NCBI GenBank assembly: GCA_020854035.1
Contig: JADZGE010000024.1
Span: 124,001-188,000, forward strand
Origin: Burkholderiales bacterium
Lineage (GTDB): Bacteria > Pseudomonadota > Gammaproteobacteria > Burkholderiales > SG8-41
DNA: 64,000 bases
Direction of reading: 5' to 3'
Shown here: piece by piece, positions 52,186 through 60,191 of the stretch
Layout of the letters: the number at the start of each line of letters is the position of its first letter
How positions within the stretch are numbered: position 1 is the stretch's first letter
Program-made: the position numbers and the translations under genes
Notes under the pieces: model-generated
The model's database searches: none
Told to the model about the DNA's origin: nothing
What the model saw: only the letters and a program-made list of their open reading frames with translations

Positions 52186-53223
52186 ATGAGAGACCTCGGC
52201 AGGAATCCCGTGCGTGTCGCGGTGGTCGGGCTGGGCCGCTGGGGCAACACGATCGCGGGCGTGATCGAGCGCACGCCCGGGTTCGCGCTCGCCACGTGTT
52301 ACACGCGCGACCCCGAGAAGCGCGACGCGTTCGCCGCGCGCTTCAAGTGCGGGAAGGAGTCGAGCTACGAGGCGCTGCTCGCGCGCCAGGATGTCGAGGC
52401 GGTCATCATCACCGCGCCCAACAACCGGCACGCCGATCTCGCCGTCGCCGCGGCTGCGAGCGGCAAGCACGCGTTCGTCGACAAGCCGATCGCGACGACG
52501 ATCCCGGACGCGCGCGCCATGATCGCCGCCTGCCGCGAGGCGAACGTAAAGCTCGCGATCGGCGCCAGCTCCCGCTTTCTGCGCGGCCACCGCCTGTGCA
52601 AGAAACTCGTCGACGACGGCACGCTCGGCACCGTCGCGATGGTCGAGTGCAATTACTCGAACGACCGTGGCCTGCACTACACGCCCGAGAACTGGCAGTG
52701 GTACAAGGAAGGCTCGCCCGGCGGGCCGCTTATGCAGGTCGCGGTCCATCAGCTCGACAACCTCTACTACCTGTTCGGCCCGGTGAAGCGGGTTTCCGCG
52801 GAATTCAGGAAGATCCTGACCCGGTCCGAGATACCGGATGTCTGCGTGATGTGGCTCGAGTTCGACTCGGGCGTGCTGGGCACCCTGGGGACGAGCTTCG
52901 TCAGCCCGGGCAGCGGATCGAAACACCATGCCTTCTTCATGAACGCCTACGGCGACGCGGCGAACTTCTACCACGACCGCTGGACCGGCACGCAGATTTT
53001 CCGCCGGGGGGTCGAAGTGCGCGAACGCATCGCCTACGAGGAATTCAGCGGTTTCGATTATCTCGGCGAGGAACTGAAGGATTTCTCGGACGCGATCGCC
53101 CGTGACCGGCGCCCGGAAGTCGACGGCGAGGCGGGAATCCAGGTGCTCGGCGTCGTGCTCGCGGCCATGCGCTCGTCGGAACTCGGGCGGCCGGTGGCGC
53201 TCGAGGAGATACTCAACGCGTGA
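52186..53223 (+). CDS. Gfo/Idh/MocA-family NAD(P)-dependent oxidoreductase
   Basis: A 345-residue oxidoreductase: Rossmann start VRVAVVGLGRWGNTIAGVIE, VEAVIITAPNNRHADLAVAA, catalytic-type EKP equivalent FVDKPIATTIPDARAMI, GASSRFLRGHRLCKKLVDD and a C-terminal alpha/beta domain with MQVAVHQLDNLYYLFGPVKR. It oxidises or reduces a sugar, cyclitol or similar molecule. Start 52186 puts the first strand near residue 8. The acyl-CoA dehydrogenase gene follows 15 bp later. Substrate unknown. Confidence 0.88.
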   Translation: MRDLGRNPVRVAVVGLGRWGNTIAGVIERTPGFALATCYTRDPEKRDAFAARFKCGKESSYEALLARQDVEAVIITAPNNRHADLAVAAAASGKHAFVDKPIATTIPDARAMIAACREANVKLAIGASSRFLRGHRLCKKLVDDGTLGTVAMVECNYSNDRGLHYTPENWQWYKEGSPGGPLMQVAVHQLDNLYYLFGPVKRVSAEFRKILTRSEIPDVCVMWLEFDSGVLGTLGTSFVSPGSGSKHHAFFMNAYGDAANFYHDRWTGTQIFRRGVEVRERIAYEEFSGFDYLGEELKDFSDAIARDRRPEVDGEAGIQVLGVVLAAMRSSELGRPVALEEILNA

Positions 53224-53238
53224 ACGGATGATGCCCGC

Positions 53239-54480
53239 ATGCCCATGCCAGCAGACCAGTTCCTGACCCGGGAGCAGATCGCGATACAGCAGCTCGCGCA
53301 CGAGTTCGCGCGCAACGAGATCCGCCCGATCGCGATGAAGCTCGACCACATGTCCGATCCGAAGGACGCGTTCTACATGCCGCACCTCGCGAGGAAGTTC
53401 GACGAGGTGGGGCTGCACGCGATGAGCATCCCGGAGGAGTACGGCGGCGGCGGTATCGACGACCTCTTCACGCACTGCATCGTCGCCGAGGAACTCGGCT
53501 GGGGCGACCGCGGCGTGGTGGGGTTGCTGCTCTCGTCGAACAAGATCACGCGCTACCTGACGGCGCGCGAGCTCGCCACGCCCGAGCAGTGCCGGAAATG
53601 GCTCACGGCCTACGTCGAGGATCCCGAGTTCCTGATCGCCCAGTGCATGACCGAGGACGAGGCCGGGTCCGAGAACCTGCTGCCGTACGACGGCGTCGAC
53701 GGCGGCTTTCGCACGACGGCGGTGCGCGAGGGCGATTTCTACGTCGTGAACGGGGTGAAGCGCTTCATATCCAATTCCGGCTACGCGAAGCTCTACTTCA
53801 TGTACGTGCGCACCGACAGGACAAAGGGCATCAACGAAGGCTCGACGCTGCTGATGATCCCGCTCGACACCCCGGGGCTGTCGTTCGGGCGCGTCCACGA
53901 CAAGATGGGCTACCGCCTGAATCTCAACCGGGAAATCATCATGGAGAACTGCCGCGTTCCGGTCGAGAACCGGCTCGGGCCCGAGAACTACGGCATCAGC
54001 AGGATCAACTCGCACCTGCGCGCCGGCGACGGGCTCATCAATGCGGGCGCCATGCTCGGGCTCGCGCGCGCGGCCTACGAGGCCGCGCTGGATTACGCCG
54101 AGACACGCAAGCAGAGCGGCGGGAGGCTCGTCGGCCATCAGGCGATCGGGTTGAAGCTCGTGGAGATGTACAGCGAGCTCAACGCCGCGCGCGCCTACGT
54201 CTGGCAGGCCGCGCGCATGATCGACAATCGCGAGCACGCGCCGGTGGATCTCAAGATGCCGGGCTCGGCGAGCATGTTCGCGCACGAGATGGCCTGCAAG
54301 GTGACGCGCGACGCGATGGAGATCTTCGGGGGCAGCGGCGTCATGCGCGAGCTGCCGATCGAGATGTACCTGCGCAATGCCTACAACATGCTGCACAGCG
54401 ACGGCGGCATCATCATGAAGAAACTGAAGGTGATGCGCCAGCTCAATCTGGAAGCCGGCGCGGATATCAACGTCGATTGA
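53239..54480 (+). CDS. Acyl-CoA dehydrogenase
   Basis: A 413-residue FAD flavoenzyme with the standard three domains: FLTREQIAIQQLAHEFARNE, then PEEYGGGGIDDLFTHCIVAE; QCMTEDEAGSENLLPYDGVD and NGVKRFISNSGYAKLYFMYV; and the C-terminal bundle RINSHLRAGDGLINAGAMLG, GGRLVGHQAIGLKLVEMYSE, IFGGSGVMRELPIEMYLRNA. It oxidises an acyl-CoA to the enoyl-CoA, passing electrons to ETF. With the adjacent oxidoreductase it suggests a small catabolic unit. Which acyl-CoA is not clear. Confidence 0.92.
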   Translation: MPMPADQFLTREQIAIQQLAHEFARNEIRPIAMKLDHMSDPKDAFYMPHLARKFDEVGLHAMSIPEEYGGGGIDDLFTHCIVAEELGWGDRGVVGLLLSSNKITRYLTARELATPEQCRKWLTAYVEDPEFLIAQCMTEDEAGSENLLPYDGVDGGFRTTAVREGDFYVVNGVKRFISNSGYAKLYFMYVRTDRTKGINEGSTLLMIPLDTPGLSFGRVHDKMGYRLNLNREIIMENCRVPVENRLGPENYGISRINSHLRAGDGLINAGAMLGLARAAYEAALDYAETRKQSGGRLVGHQAIGLKLVEMYSELNAARAYVWQAARMIDNREHAPVDLKMPGSASMFAHEMACKVTRDAMEIFGGSGVMRELPIEMYLRNAYNMLHSDGGIIMKKLKVMRQLNLEAGADINVD

Positions 54481-54729
54481 CGTTACGCCGGTTCGCGTTC
54501 GCGCGCGCCGTCCCTCGTCGCCGGCGCGGCCGGATCGCCGGCTGGATCCGCGTCTCCCGCGCGCGGAGCCCGCTGCTCCACCGGCCTGGCGGCCATGGAC
54601 CGGCCCGCGGTCGCCCCGGCGCAATCTTGATCCGTAGTCGGCCTGCGCCACGGGTTTTGGGTTGCGCGGGTCCGCCACGTCCACCCCGGTGACGTTCTTC
54701 GACGCCGGGTCGTGCGCCGACCACATGAC

Positions 54730-54746
54730 TGTCGGAAATTTTTACA
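54730..54746 (+). promoter_or_regulatory. 17-bp motif copy 1 upstream of the PEP-CTERM gene
   Basis: TGTCGGAAATTTTTACA. It matches the copy at 54860-54876 at 14 of 17 positions and the same orientation, 130 bp apart. Shared motifs before PEP-CTERM genes are known in exosortase genomes; the bound protein is not known here. Confidence 0.5.
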
Positions 54747-54859
54747 CTGCGCGCGTGAATTTTTTCACGCTCCGGCGAGATCCCTGCGGGTCCACGATGT
54801 AACTGATTGACGCAACGGTGGGTTCCGGGATGCCTGCACCCGCGCACGTCGGCGACGCA

Positions 54860-54876
54860 TGTCAGGAATCTTTACA
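54860..54876 (+). promoter_or_regulatory. 17-bp motif copy 2 upstream of the PEP-CTERM gene
   Basis: TGTCAGGAATCTTTACA, 143 bp before the PEP-CTERM start codon. Same orientation as copy 1. Confidence 0.5.
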
Positions 54877-55018
54877 GACTGGCTATGCGGCATCGACAGG
54901 AGGGCCGGGTTTCCATATTTTTTGACGTTAAATCATGGAACTAACAATTCTGGCGCGGCCTTTGCTTGCCTTGCGTACGCGCTTTTCAGACCTGGCATTT
55001 ATCGGGAAAGGGAATAAG

Positions 55019-56047
55019 ATGCAATTTCGTCCAAAAATCATGGCTCTATCGGTGTCAATGGCGTTCGCGGGCGCGTCCGGAATGGCGCTCGCCGGCCCGG
55101 TCGAGATGTACGCGCTTGCCCAGTACAGCCTCGGGGGCGTGGCACAGCCGGACCAACGCAGCCCGTCGTCGGGTTTCGACTCGACGGCCGTCGACGTGCT
55201 GTTCGGCGATTCGGATGGGTCGGGCAACAACGTCTTCTTCCATCCCTACGGCTACAACTCCGGCGGCTTCTCGTTTTTCGGTTCGCGTGCCTCGGGCGGT
55301 GGGGTCTTCGACGCGAAGAGCACTTTCCACCTGCAGCAGGAGTACACCGCCACGGGCCCCCTCCAGCAGTACATGTTCAACTTCGTCGTGGATAACGGCG
55401 AGCTCTCCGCGGATTGCGGTCCGTGCACGGGCGGCGGTAGCGCGACGCTCGACATCAAGATCGGCCTCGACGCGGACAACAACGGCTCGATCGACCAGAC
55501 GTTCCTGGGGAACGCGTCCCTCCTCGTGAATGGCGACGGCTCGTATACGTTCTCGCGGACCGGCCTCGCGGCGGACCTCGCCGGCATTCCGGGCGACTCC
55601 GCCGGCGGACCCGCGAATCCGCTCAACGCCTATTTCGGCTGGGGCGCGACCCCGATGTCCCTCAACCTCGGAAACTTCAGCAACGGCCAGACCTTCCGGC
55701 TCGAGTACGATCTCATCGCGCACGCGACCGGGAACTTCACGGCCGGGTCGACCCTGTGTTACGGCGAGACGAACTTCAACGAGGAATTTCCGGACGGGGA
55801 GAATCCGATCAACGTAGCGGGCGGCGGCGAAGCCGCGGCGGCCGCGGTCGGCGAGGGCGGGTTTTTCTGCACGGGGTGGCTGCCGGGCACGGGCGCGCGG
55901 GCAGGCGACCCGGGCGGAATACCCGACGGCAGCCCGTTCGGCATCACCGGGTCGGCCGTGCCCGAACCGGCTTCGACTTCGCTCCTTGGGCTGGGACTGG
56001 GCGCGGCGCTCCTTGCCGGGCGCAGGCGCAAGAAGCAATCGGGCTGA
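55019..56047 (+). CDS. PEP-CTERM exosortase-sorted surface protein
   Basis: A 342-residue secreted protein: signal peptide (MALSVSMAFAGASGMALAG), a Gly/Asn-rich beta body (LFGDSDGSGNNVFFHPYGYN, KIGLDADNNGSIDQTFLGN, a Ca-like DxDNNG pattern), Cys pairs (SADCGPCTGG, LCYGETNF, FFCTGW), and the sorting tail VPEPASTSLLGLGLGAALLA followed by GRRRKK. The VPEP, hydrophobic stretch and basic end are the complete PEP-CTERM signal, so an exosortase and EPS machinery should exist in the genome. A strong terminator follows. Confidence 0.88.
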   Translation: MQFRPKIMALSVSMAFAGASGMALAGPVEMYALAQYSLGGVAQPDQRSPSSGFDSTAVDVLFGDSDGSGNNVFFHPYGYNSGGFSFFGSRASGGGVFDAKSTFHLQQEYTATGPLQQYMFNFVVDNGELSADCGPCTGGGSATLDIKIGLDADNNGSIDQTFLGNASLLVNGDGSYTFSRTGLAADLAGIPGDSAGGPANPLNAYFGWGATPMSLNLGNFSNGQTFRLEYDLIAHATGNFTAGSTLCYGETNFNEEFPDGENPINVAGGGEAAAAAVGEGGFFCTGWLPGTGARAGDPGGIPDGSPFGITGSAVPEPASTSLLGLGLGAALLAGRRRKKQSG

Positions 56048-56067
56048 CGTACCGGCCGCTTCGCGTG

Positions 56068-56092
56068 AACGGCGCCTCGCAGGCGCCGTTTT
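56068..56092 (+). terminator. Rho-independent terminator after the PEP-CTERM gene
   Basis: AACGGCGCCT-CGC-AGGCGCCGTT: a perfect 10-bp stem with 3-nt loop, closing in TTTT. It lies 20 bp after the stop at 56047. Confidence 0.8.
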
Positions 56093-56195
56093 CGCGTACG
56101 GAGCGCTCGCGCGGACGCTACCGGCCGGCGAATCGCCGGGGCGGACGGGGCGCCGCAAGCTGATAGCATTCGGCGATCGGCATACCGCGCGGCGC

Positions 56196-57395
56196 ATGGC
56201 GAGAATACTTTACGCCTGGGAGCTGGGAGGCGACTTCGGACATCTGGCGGGCTTCCTGCCCGTCGCCCGCGAGCTCGCGCGTCGCGGGCACGCCGTCGAC
56301 TGGGTGCTGCGCGATCTCGCGAGGGTCGAAACCGCGCTCGGCGGATCCGGCGAGCGCGTATTCCAGGCGCCGATCTGGACGACGCCGGTGACGGGCCTGC
56401 CCCAGCCGGCGAGCTTTGCCGAGACACTTTTCAGTTTCGGCTACTTCGACCCGGCGGGGCTTGGCGGGATGCTGCGCGGCTGGCGCGCGCTGTACCGGGC
56501 GCTGCGTCCCGACCTCGTCGTGTGCGATCACGCGCCGACGGCGCTCGTCGCGGCGCGGACGCTCGCTTTGCCCCGCATCACCTGCGGTTCGCCGTTCGGC
56601 GCGCCGCCGCGTTTCGATCCGCTGCCGGCATATCGCTGGTGGCGTCCCGATCCGGCGGCGCGTCTCGTCGATTCGTGCAACCGGGTGACGGCGGTGCTGA
56701 ATCTCGCGTTGCAGCGCATCGGCGCGGAACCCGTCGCGTCCCTCGCGCAGGCGTTGCAGGCATCCGACGACCTTCTGCTGAGCGTGCCGGAACTCGACCA
56801 CTACGGCGCGCGCGCGGGCGCCCGTTACATCGGCCCGCTCTTCGGGATCGCGGGCGGCATGGCGCCGCGCTGGCCGCTCGCGGGCGAACGCCGCGTGTTC
56901 GCCTACGTCAAGCCGGGCTATCGGGATTTCGAGGCGATGCTGCGCGGGCTCGGCGAATCCGGCGCGAGCGCCGTCGCCTACGCGCCGGGCGCCTCGACCG
57001 CGACGGTGAGGCGCTTCAGCAACGCGACGCTGGCCATCTCCACCGAGCCGGTCGACATGGAGCTGGCACGCCGGGATTGTGATGTCGGCGTTTGCCATGC
57101 GGGCATGGGCACGACGGCGGCGTTGCTCCTCGCCGGGAAGCCCGTCCTGATGCTCCCGATGCAGATGGAACAGCTCATGCTGGCGCGGCGCGTGGAATCA
57201 CTCGGCGCCGGCGTTGTTTGCACGCCGGGGGCGCGACCCGAGCCGCGACGCGCGCTCGCCCGGCTGCTGGGCGAGCGTGCCCCGCACGACGCGGCCCGGC
57301 GGTTTGCCGAGCGCCACGCCGGCCTCGATCCGCAAGCACAGGCGCGGGAAGCCGCCGATCGCTGCGAGGCGCAGGTGGGGGCCGCCGCGCCATGA
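56196..57395 (+). CDS. GT1/MGT-type glycosyltransferase
   Basis: A 399-residue GT-B glycosyltransferase. N-terminal ARILYAWELGGDFGHLAGFL with the His of the GH motif, RPDLVVCDHAPTALVAARTL, and a C-terminal nucleotide-sugar site CDVGVCHAGMGTTAALLLAG then KPVLMLPMQMEQLMLARRVE (the GT1 HxGxGT signature). Cytosolic or membrane-edge. It begins a rightward set; its TGA overlaps the next gene's ATG by 4 bp. It likely decorates a lipid or polysaccharide. Confidence 0.87.
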   Translation: MARILYAWELGGDFGHLAGFLPVARELARRGHAVDWVLRDLARVETALGGSGERVFQAPIWTTPVTGLPQPASFAETLFSFGYFDPAGLGGMLRGWRALYRALRPDLVVCDHAPTALVAARTLALPRITCGSPFGAPPRFDPLPAYRWWRPDPAARLVDSCNRVTAVLNLALQRIGAEPVASLAQALQASDDLLLSVPELDHYGARAGARYIGPLFGIAGGMAPRWPLAGERRVFAYVKPGYRDFEAMLRGLGESGASAVAYAPGASTATVRRFSNATLAISTEPVDMELARRDCDVGVCHAGMGTTAALLLAGKPVLMLPMQMEQLMLARRVESLGAGVVCTPGARPEPRRALARLLGERAPHDAARRFAERHAGLDPQAQAREAADRCEAQVGAAAP

Positions 57396-58768
57396 GCGAG
57401 CCGCCCGCGGTGAAGCGCCCGGCGGGCGAGGGCTCGCTCGCGAGCGCGCTTCCGGAGTTCGCGTGGCCGCCTTTCCCGGGCGATGCGGCCGCCTCCATGC
57501 TTGCGCTCGTCTACCAGCTCGAGGAAACCCAGTGGTGGCCGGCGCGGCGGCTGCTCGCGCGCCAGCTCGAACAGGCCGCGGCGCTGGTCGAACATGCGCG
57601 CCGTAACGTTCCCTTCTACCGGACCCGGCTGCCCGCGAGTGATCGACGGATGACATGGAAGGCGTGGCGGCGGATTCCCGTCACGTCGCGCGCGGAGTTG
57701 CAGCACGCGGGCGAGAGTCTCTTCGCAAGGAGCCTGCCGCCCGGCCACGCGCCCGTCCAGCCGGTCCGCACCTCCGGGTCCACCGGCCGGCCGCTCGCCA
57801 CGCTGACGAGCGCGCCGGCGAGCGCGCTCGGGGTCGCGATCAACCTTCGCGGCCTGCTGTGGCACGAGGTCGATTTCTCGGCAAGGGCCGCCTCGATCCG
57901 CAGGGTCACGGAGCACGAACCGGGACCGGCGCCCGGGAGTTGGGGAGCCTGCTTCGAGTCCGGCGCCCATGTCGTCGGCGATGTCAGGCGAAGCGTCGGG
58001 GACCAGGTCGAATGGCTGATTGCGGAGCGGCCCCGCTACCTTCTCACCTATCCCACGATGCTCGACGCGATCGCGCGGCACTGTGAAGAGCGCGGCCTCA
58101 CGCTCGATTTCATCGACCGGCTCTCGAGTTTCGGCGAGGTGCTCGATCCGGCCGTTCGCGAGCGCTGCCGGCGCGTGCTCGGACTGGAGATCATCGATTC
58201 CTACAGCGCCCAGGAAACGGGCGTGCTCACCTCGCAGTGCCCGGAGCGCGGAGCGCAGCACGTTGCCTCGGAAGCGGTGCTGCTCGAAGTGCTCGACGAA
58301 AGCGGGCGCGCCTGCCGTCCGGGCCGCGTCGGGCGGGTCGTGGTCACCTGCCTCGCCAATTTCGCCTCGCCGTTGATTCGCTACGACATCGGGGATTACG
58401 CCGAGGCCGGCGGGGCCTGCGCCTGCGGTCGCGGGCTGCCGGTCATCGCCCGCATCGCGGGGCGCCTGCGCAACATGCTGCTGCTGCCGGACGGGACGAG
58501 GCGCTGGCCGTTTTCGAGTACCCTCGAATTCGCGGCGAACGACGCGATACGCCAGTTCCAGGTCGTCCAGAAATCGGCGGAAACGCTGGAAGCGCGCCTG
58601 GTGGTCTCTCGTCCCCTGGGCGGCGCGGAGCAGGAAGCCTTCGTGAAGGCACTCGTTCGCGCGCTCCGGCATCCGTTCCGCGTCGAGCTGCGATTCCTGG
58701 ACGCCATAGCGCGTGGCGCCGGCGGCAAGTACGAAGACTTCCTGTGCGAAGTGCCGCTCCCCGATTGA
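57392..58768 (+). CDS. CapK/PaaK-like adenylate-forming enzyme 1
   Basis: A 458-residue member of the phenylacetate-CoA ligase/CapK group. AMP-binding loop VRTSGSTGRPLATLTS, then LLTYPTMLDAIARHC, IDSYSAQETGVLTSQCPERG (adenine region) and LIRYDIGDYAEAGGACACGR with GRLRNMLLLPDGTRRWPF. In polysaccharide clusters such proteins activate or transfer acyl groups, but the true substrate is unknown. It is translationally coupled to the GT1 gene and faces a related gene (58780) tail to tail. Both share the LVYQLEETQWW-type opening. Confidence 0.82.
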   Translation: MSEPPAVKRPAGEGSLASALPEFAWPPFPGDAAASMLALVYQLEETQWWPARRLLARQLEQAAALVEHARRNVPFYRTRLPASDRRMTWKAWRRIPVTSRAELQHAGESLFARSLPPGHAPVQPVRTSGSTGRPLATLTSAPASALGVAINLRGLLWHEVDFSARAASIRRVTEHEPGPAPGSWGACFESGAHVVGDVRRSVGDQVEWLIAERPRYLLTYPTMLDAIARHCEERGLTLDFIDRLSSFGEVLDPAVRERCRRVLGLEIIDSYSAQETGVLTSQCPERGAQHVASEAVLLEVLDESGRACRPGRVGRVVVTCLANFASPLIRYDIGDYAEAGGACACGRGLPVIARIAGRLRNMLLLPDGTRRWPFSSTLEFAANDAIRQFQVVQKSAETLEARLVVSRPLGGAEQEAFVKALVRALRHPFRVELRFLDAIARGAGGKYEDFLCEVPLPD

Positions 58769-58779
58769 CCGGCGGCCGC

Positions 58780-60135
58780 CTACCTGGCGATTTCCGACAC
58801 GAAATCCTCGAACTTGCCGTTCGGGGCACGGGCGATTGCGGCGACGCGGGTGAACGCGATCCGGAACGAATGGCCCAGCCGGCCGCAGAGCCATTGCGCG
58901 AGACGCTGCTGCTCTCCGGGCGCGAGCGTGCGTGGCGCCGTGTACTCGACCTCGATGTGCGTCACCGAGCGCTGAACCAGGCGCAGTTGGCGAACCGGCG
59001 CGACCGCGAGCCAGCCCTCGGCGGGAAAGGTCGGCCAGTGCCGGCTGCCGTCGGGCAGCGTGACGAGGTTGCGCTGCCTGCCGAGCACGCGCCGCAGCAC
59101 CGGTAGCCCCCGGCCGCACGGGCACGGAGGGCCGACTTCCGCGTAATCACCGATCGCGTAGCGCACGAGCGGCATCGCGTAGCCGGTGAGCCCGGTGAGA
59201 ACGACGCGCCCCACCGCGCCGGGAGGGCAGGGCTCGCCCGCGTCGTCGAGTACTTCCACCACCACCGATTCGGACTGGACGTGCAGGTGCTCGTACCGCG
59301 GGCACTGCAGTGCGATGGGTCCCAGCTCGCGGCAACTGTAGAAATCGGTCACGGGCACGCCCCAGGCGCGGCGAGCGAGGGCGCGGGTGTCCCCGGGCAG
59401 CACTTCGCCGTAGGTGCGCGCCTCCCGCAGGCGCGGCAGGAGAAGCCCGTGGTCGACGAAGTACCTCGCCAGTCCCGCGAGGTTCGACGGGTAGGTCTGG
59501 AGGTACGCCGGGGACCGGCGGAGAAGCCAGCGCGCCTGCTCCGCGATCGGCCGCTCGCTGCCGAGCGTCACGATCGCGCCGGTCCAGAATGCCGCGCCGA
59601 GCGCTGCGTCCCAGCCCCGGTACTCGCCGTCCGCCGCGCCGGTATCGATCATCGCGTAGCGCGCGTAGAAGTCGCGGTCGCGCCAGAGGTGCTCCCGAAC
59701 GGAGAATACGCGCCAGTAGAACCCCGTCGCTTCACTCACTCGCACGCTGATCGGGCGACCCGTCGACCCGGAGGTGTGCGCCGTGCGGATCCGGCCGTGA
59801 CGCGGCGGTGGCGCCTCCGAGCAGAGTGCCTCGCCGGTTTCCTGGATCTCGTGCCGTTCAAGGAGGGGCAGGCGCCGGAAGGCGTCCCAGGTGACGCCGG
59901 CGCGGGGATCGAACCCCGCGCGCGCGAAGCGCTCGCGGTAGAGCGGGACGTGCGCGCCGGCGTGTTCGAGCAGGCGGCGCAACTGGACGAGTTGCCGCTC
60001 CGCCAGGCGCTCCGGGGTCCACCACTGGGAGCGCTCGAGCTGCCAGAGCAGTCCGAGGACGCGGGCGCCCTCGAGGCCGGGGTGCGCCGGCCAGATCACG
60101 CCTTCGAGCGCGGAACGGAATTCGTGTCGGCCCAC
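58780..60135 (-). CDS. CapK/PaaK-like adenylate-forming enzyme 2
   Basis: A 451-residue paralogue of the preceding gene on the opposite strand, ends 11 bp apart. Opening LLWQLERSQWWTPERLAERQ, AMP loop RTAHTSGSTGRPISVRVSEA, LQTYPSNLAGLARYFVDHGL, DFYSCRELGPIALQCPRYEH, LVRYAIGDYAEVGPPCPCGR and GRQRNLVTLPDGSRHWPTFP. All loops are intact. The inverted pair suggests duplication and divergence to act on two acyl groups. Divergent from the GT2 genes by 56 bp. Confidence 0.82.
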   Translation of the reverse strand: MGRHEFRSALEGVIWPAHPGLEGARVLGLLWQLERSQWWTPERLAERQLVQLRRLLEHAGAHVPLYRERFARAGFDPRAGVTWDAFRRLPLLERHEIQETGEALCSEAPPPRHGRIRTAHTSGSTGRPISVRVSEATGFYWRVFSVREHLWRDRDFYARYAMIDTGAADGEYRGWDAALGAAFWTGAIVTLGSERPIAEQARWLLRRSPAYLQTYPSNLAGLARYFVDHGLLLPRLREARTYGEVLPGDTRALARRAWGVPVTDFYSCRELGPIALQCPRYEHLHVQSESVVVEVLDDAGEPCPPGAVGRVVLTGLTGYAMPLVRYAIGDYAEVGPPCPCGRGLPVLRRVLGRQRNLVTLPDGSRHWPTFPAEGWLAVAPVRQLRLVQRSVTHIEVEYTAPRTLAPGEQQRLAQWLCGRLGHSFRIAFTRVAAIARAPNGKFEDFVSEIAR

Positions 60136-60191
60136 GCGGGCTAGAATACCGCATTCGCCGAAGCGGTCCGCGGCGCGTCCTTGCGCGTGAC

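Larger units (their letters stand above)
54481..55018. other. Long AT-richer control region before the PEP-CTERM gene
   Basis: About 540 bp without a gene. The first 240 bp are GC-rich with no signal. Then follow two copies of a 17-bp motif (54730 and 54860) and a perfect palindrome GCGTGAA-TTTT-TTCACGC (54753-54770). Base composition drops toward AT near 54900-55015, as expected of a promoter. Confidence 0.55.

Noticed and set aside
51967-54726. Minus-strand frame of 919 codons
   Set aside because: It runs opposite intact oxidoreductase and acyl-CoA dehydrogenase genes and has no family character.
56578-56763. Minus-strand short frames opposite the GT1 gene
   Set aside because: They are shadows of the GT1 coding strand and have no domain.
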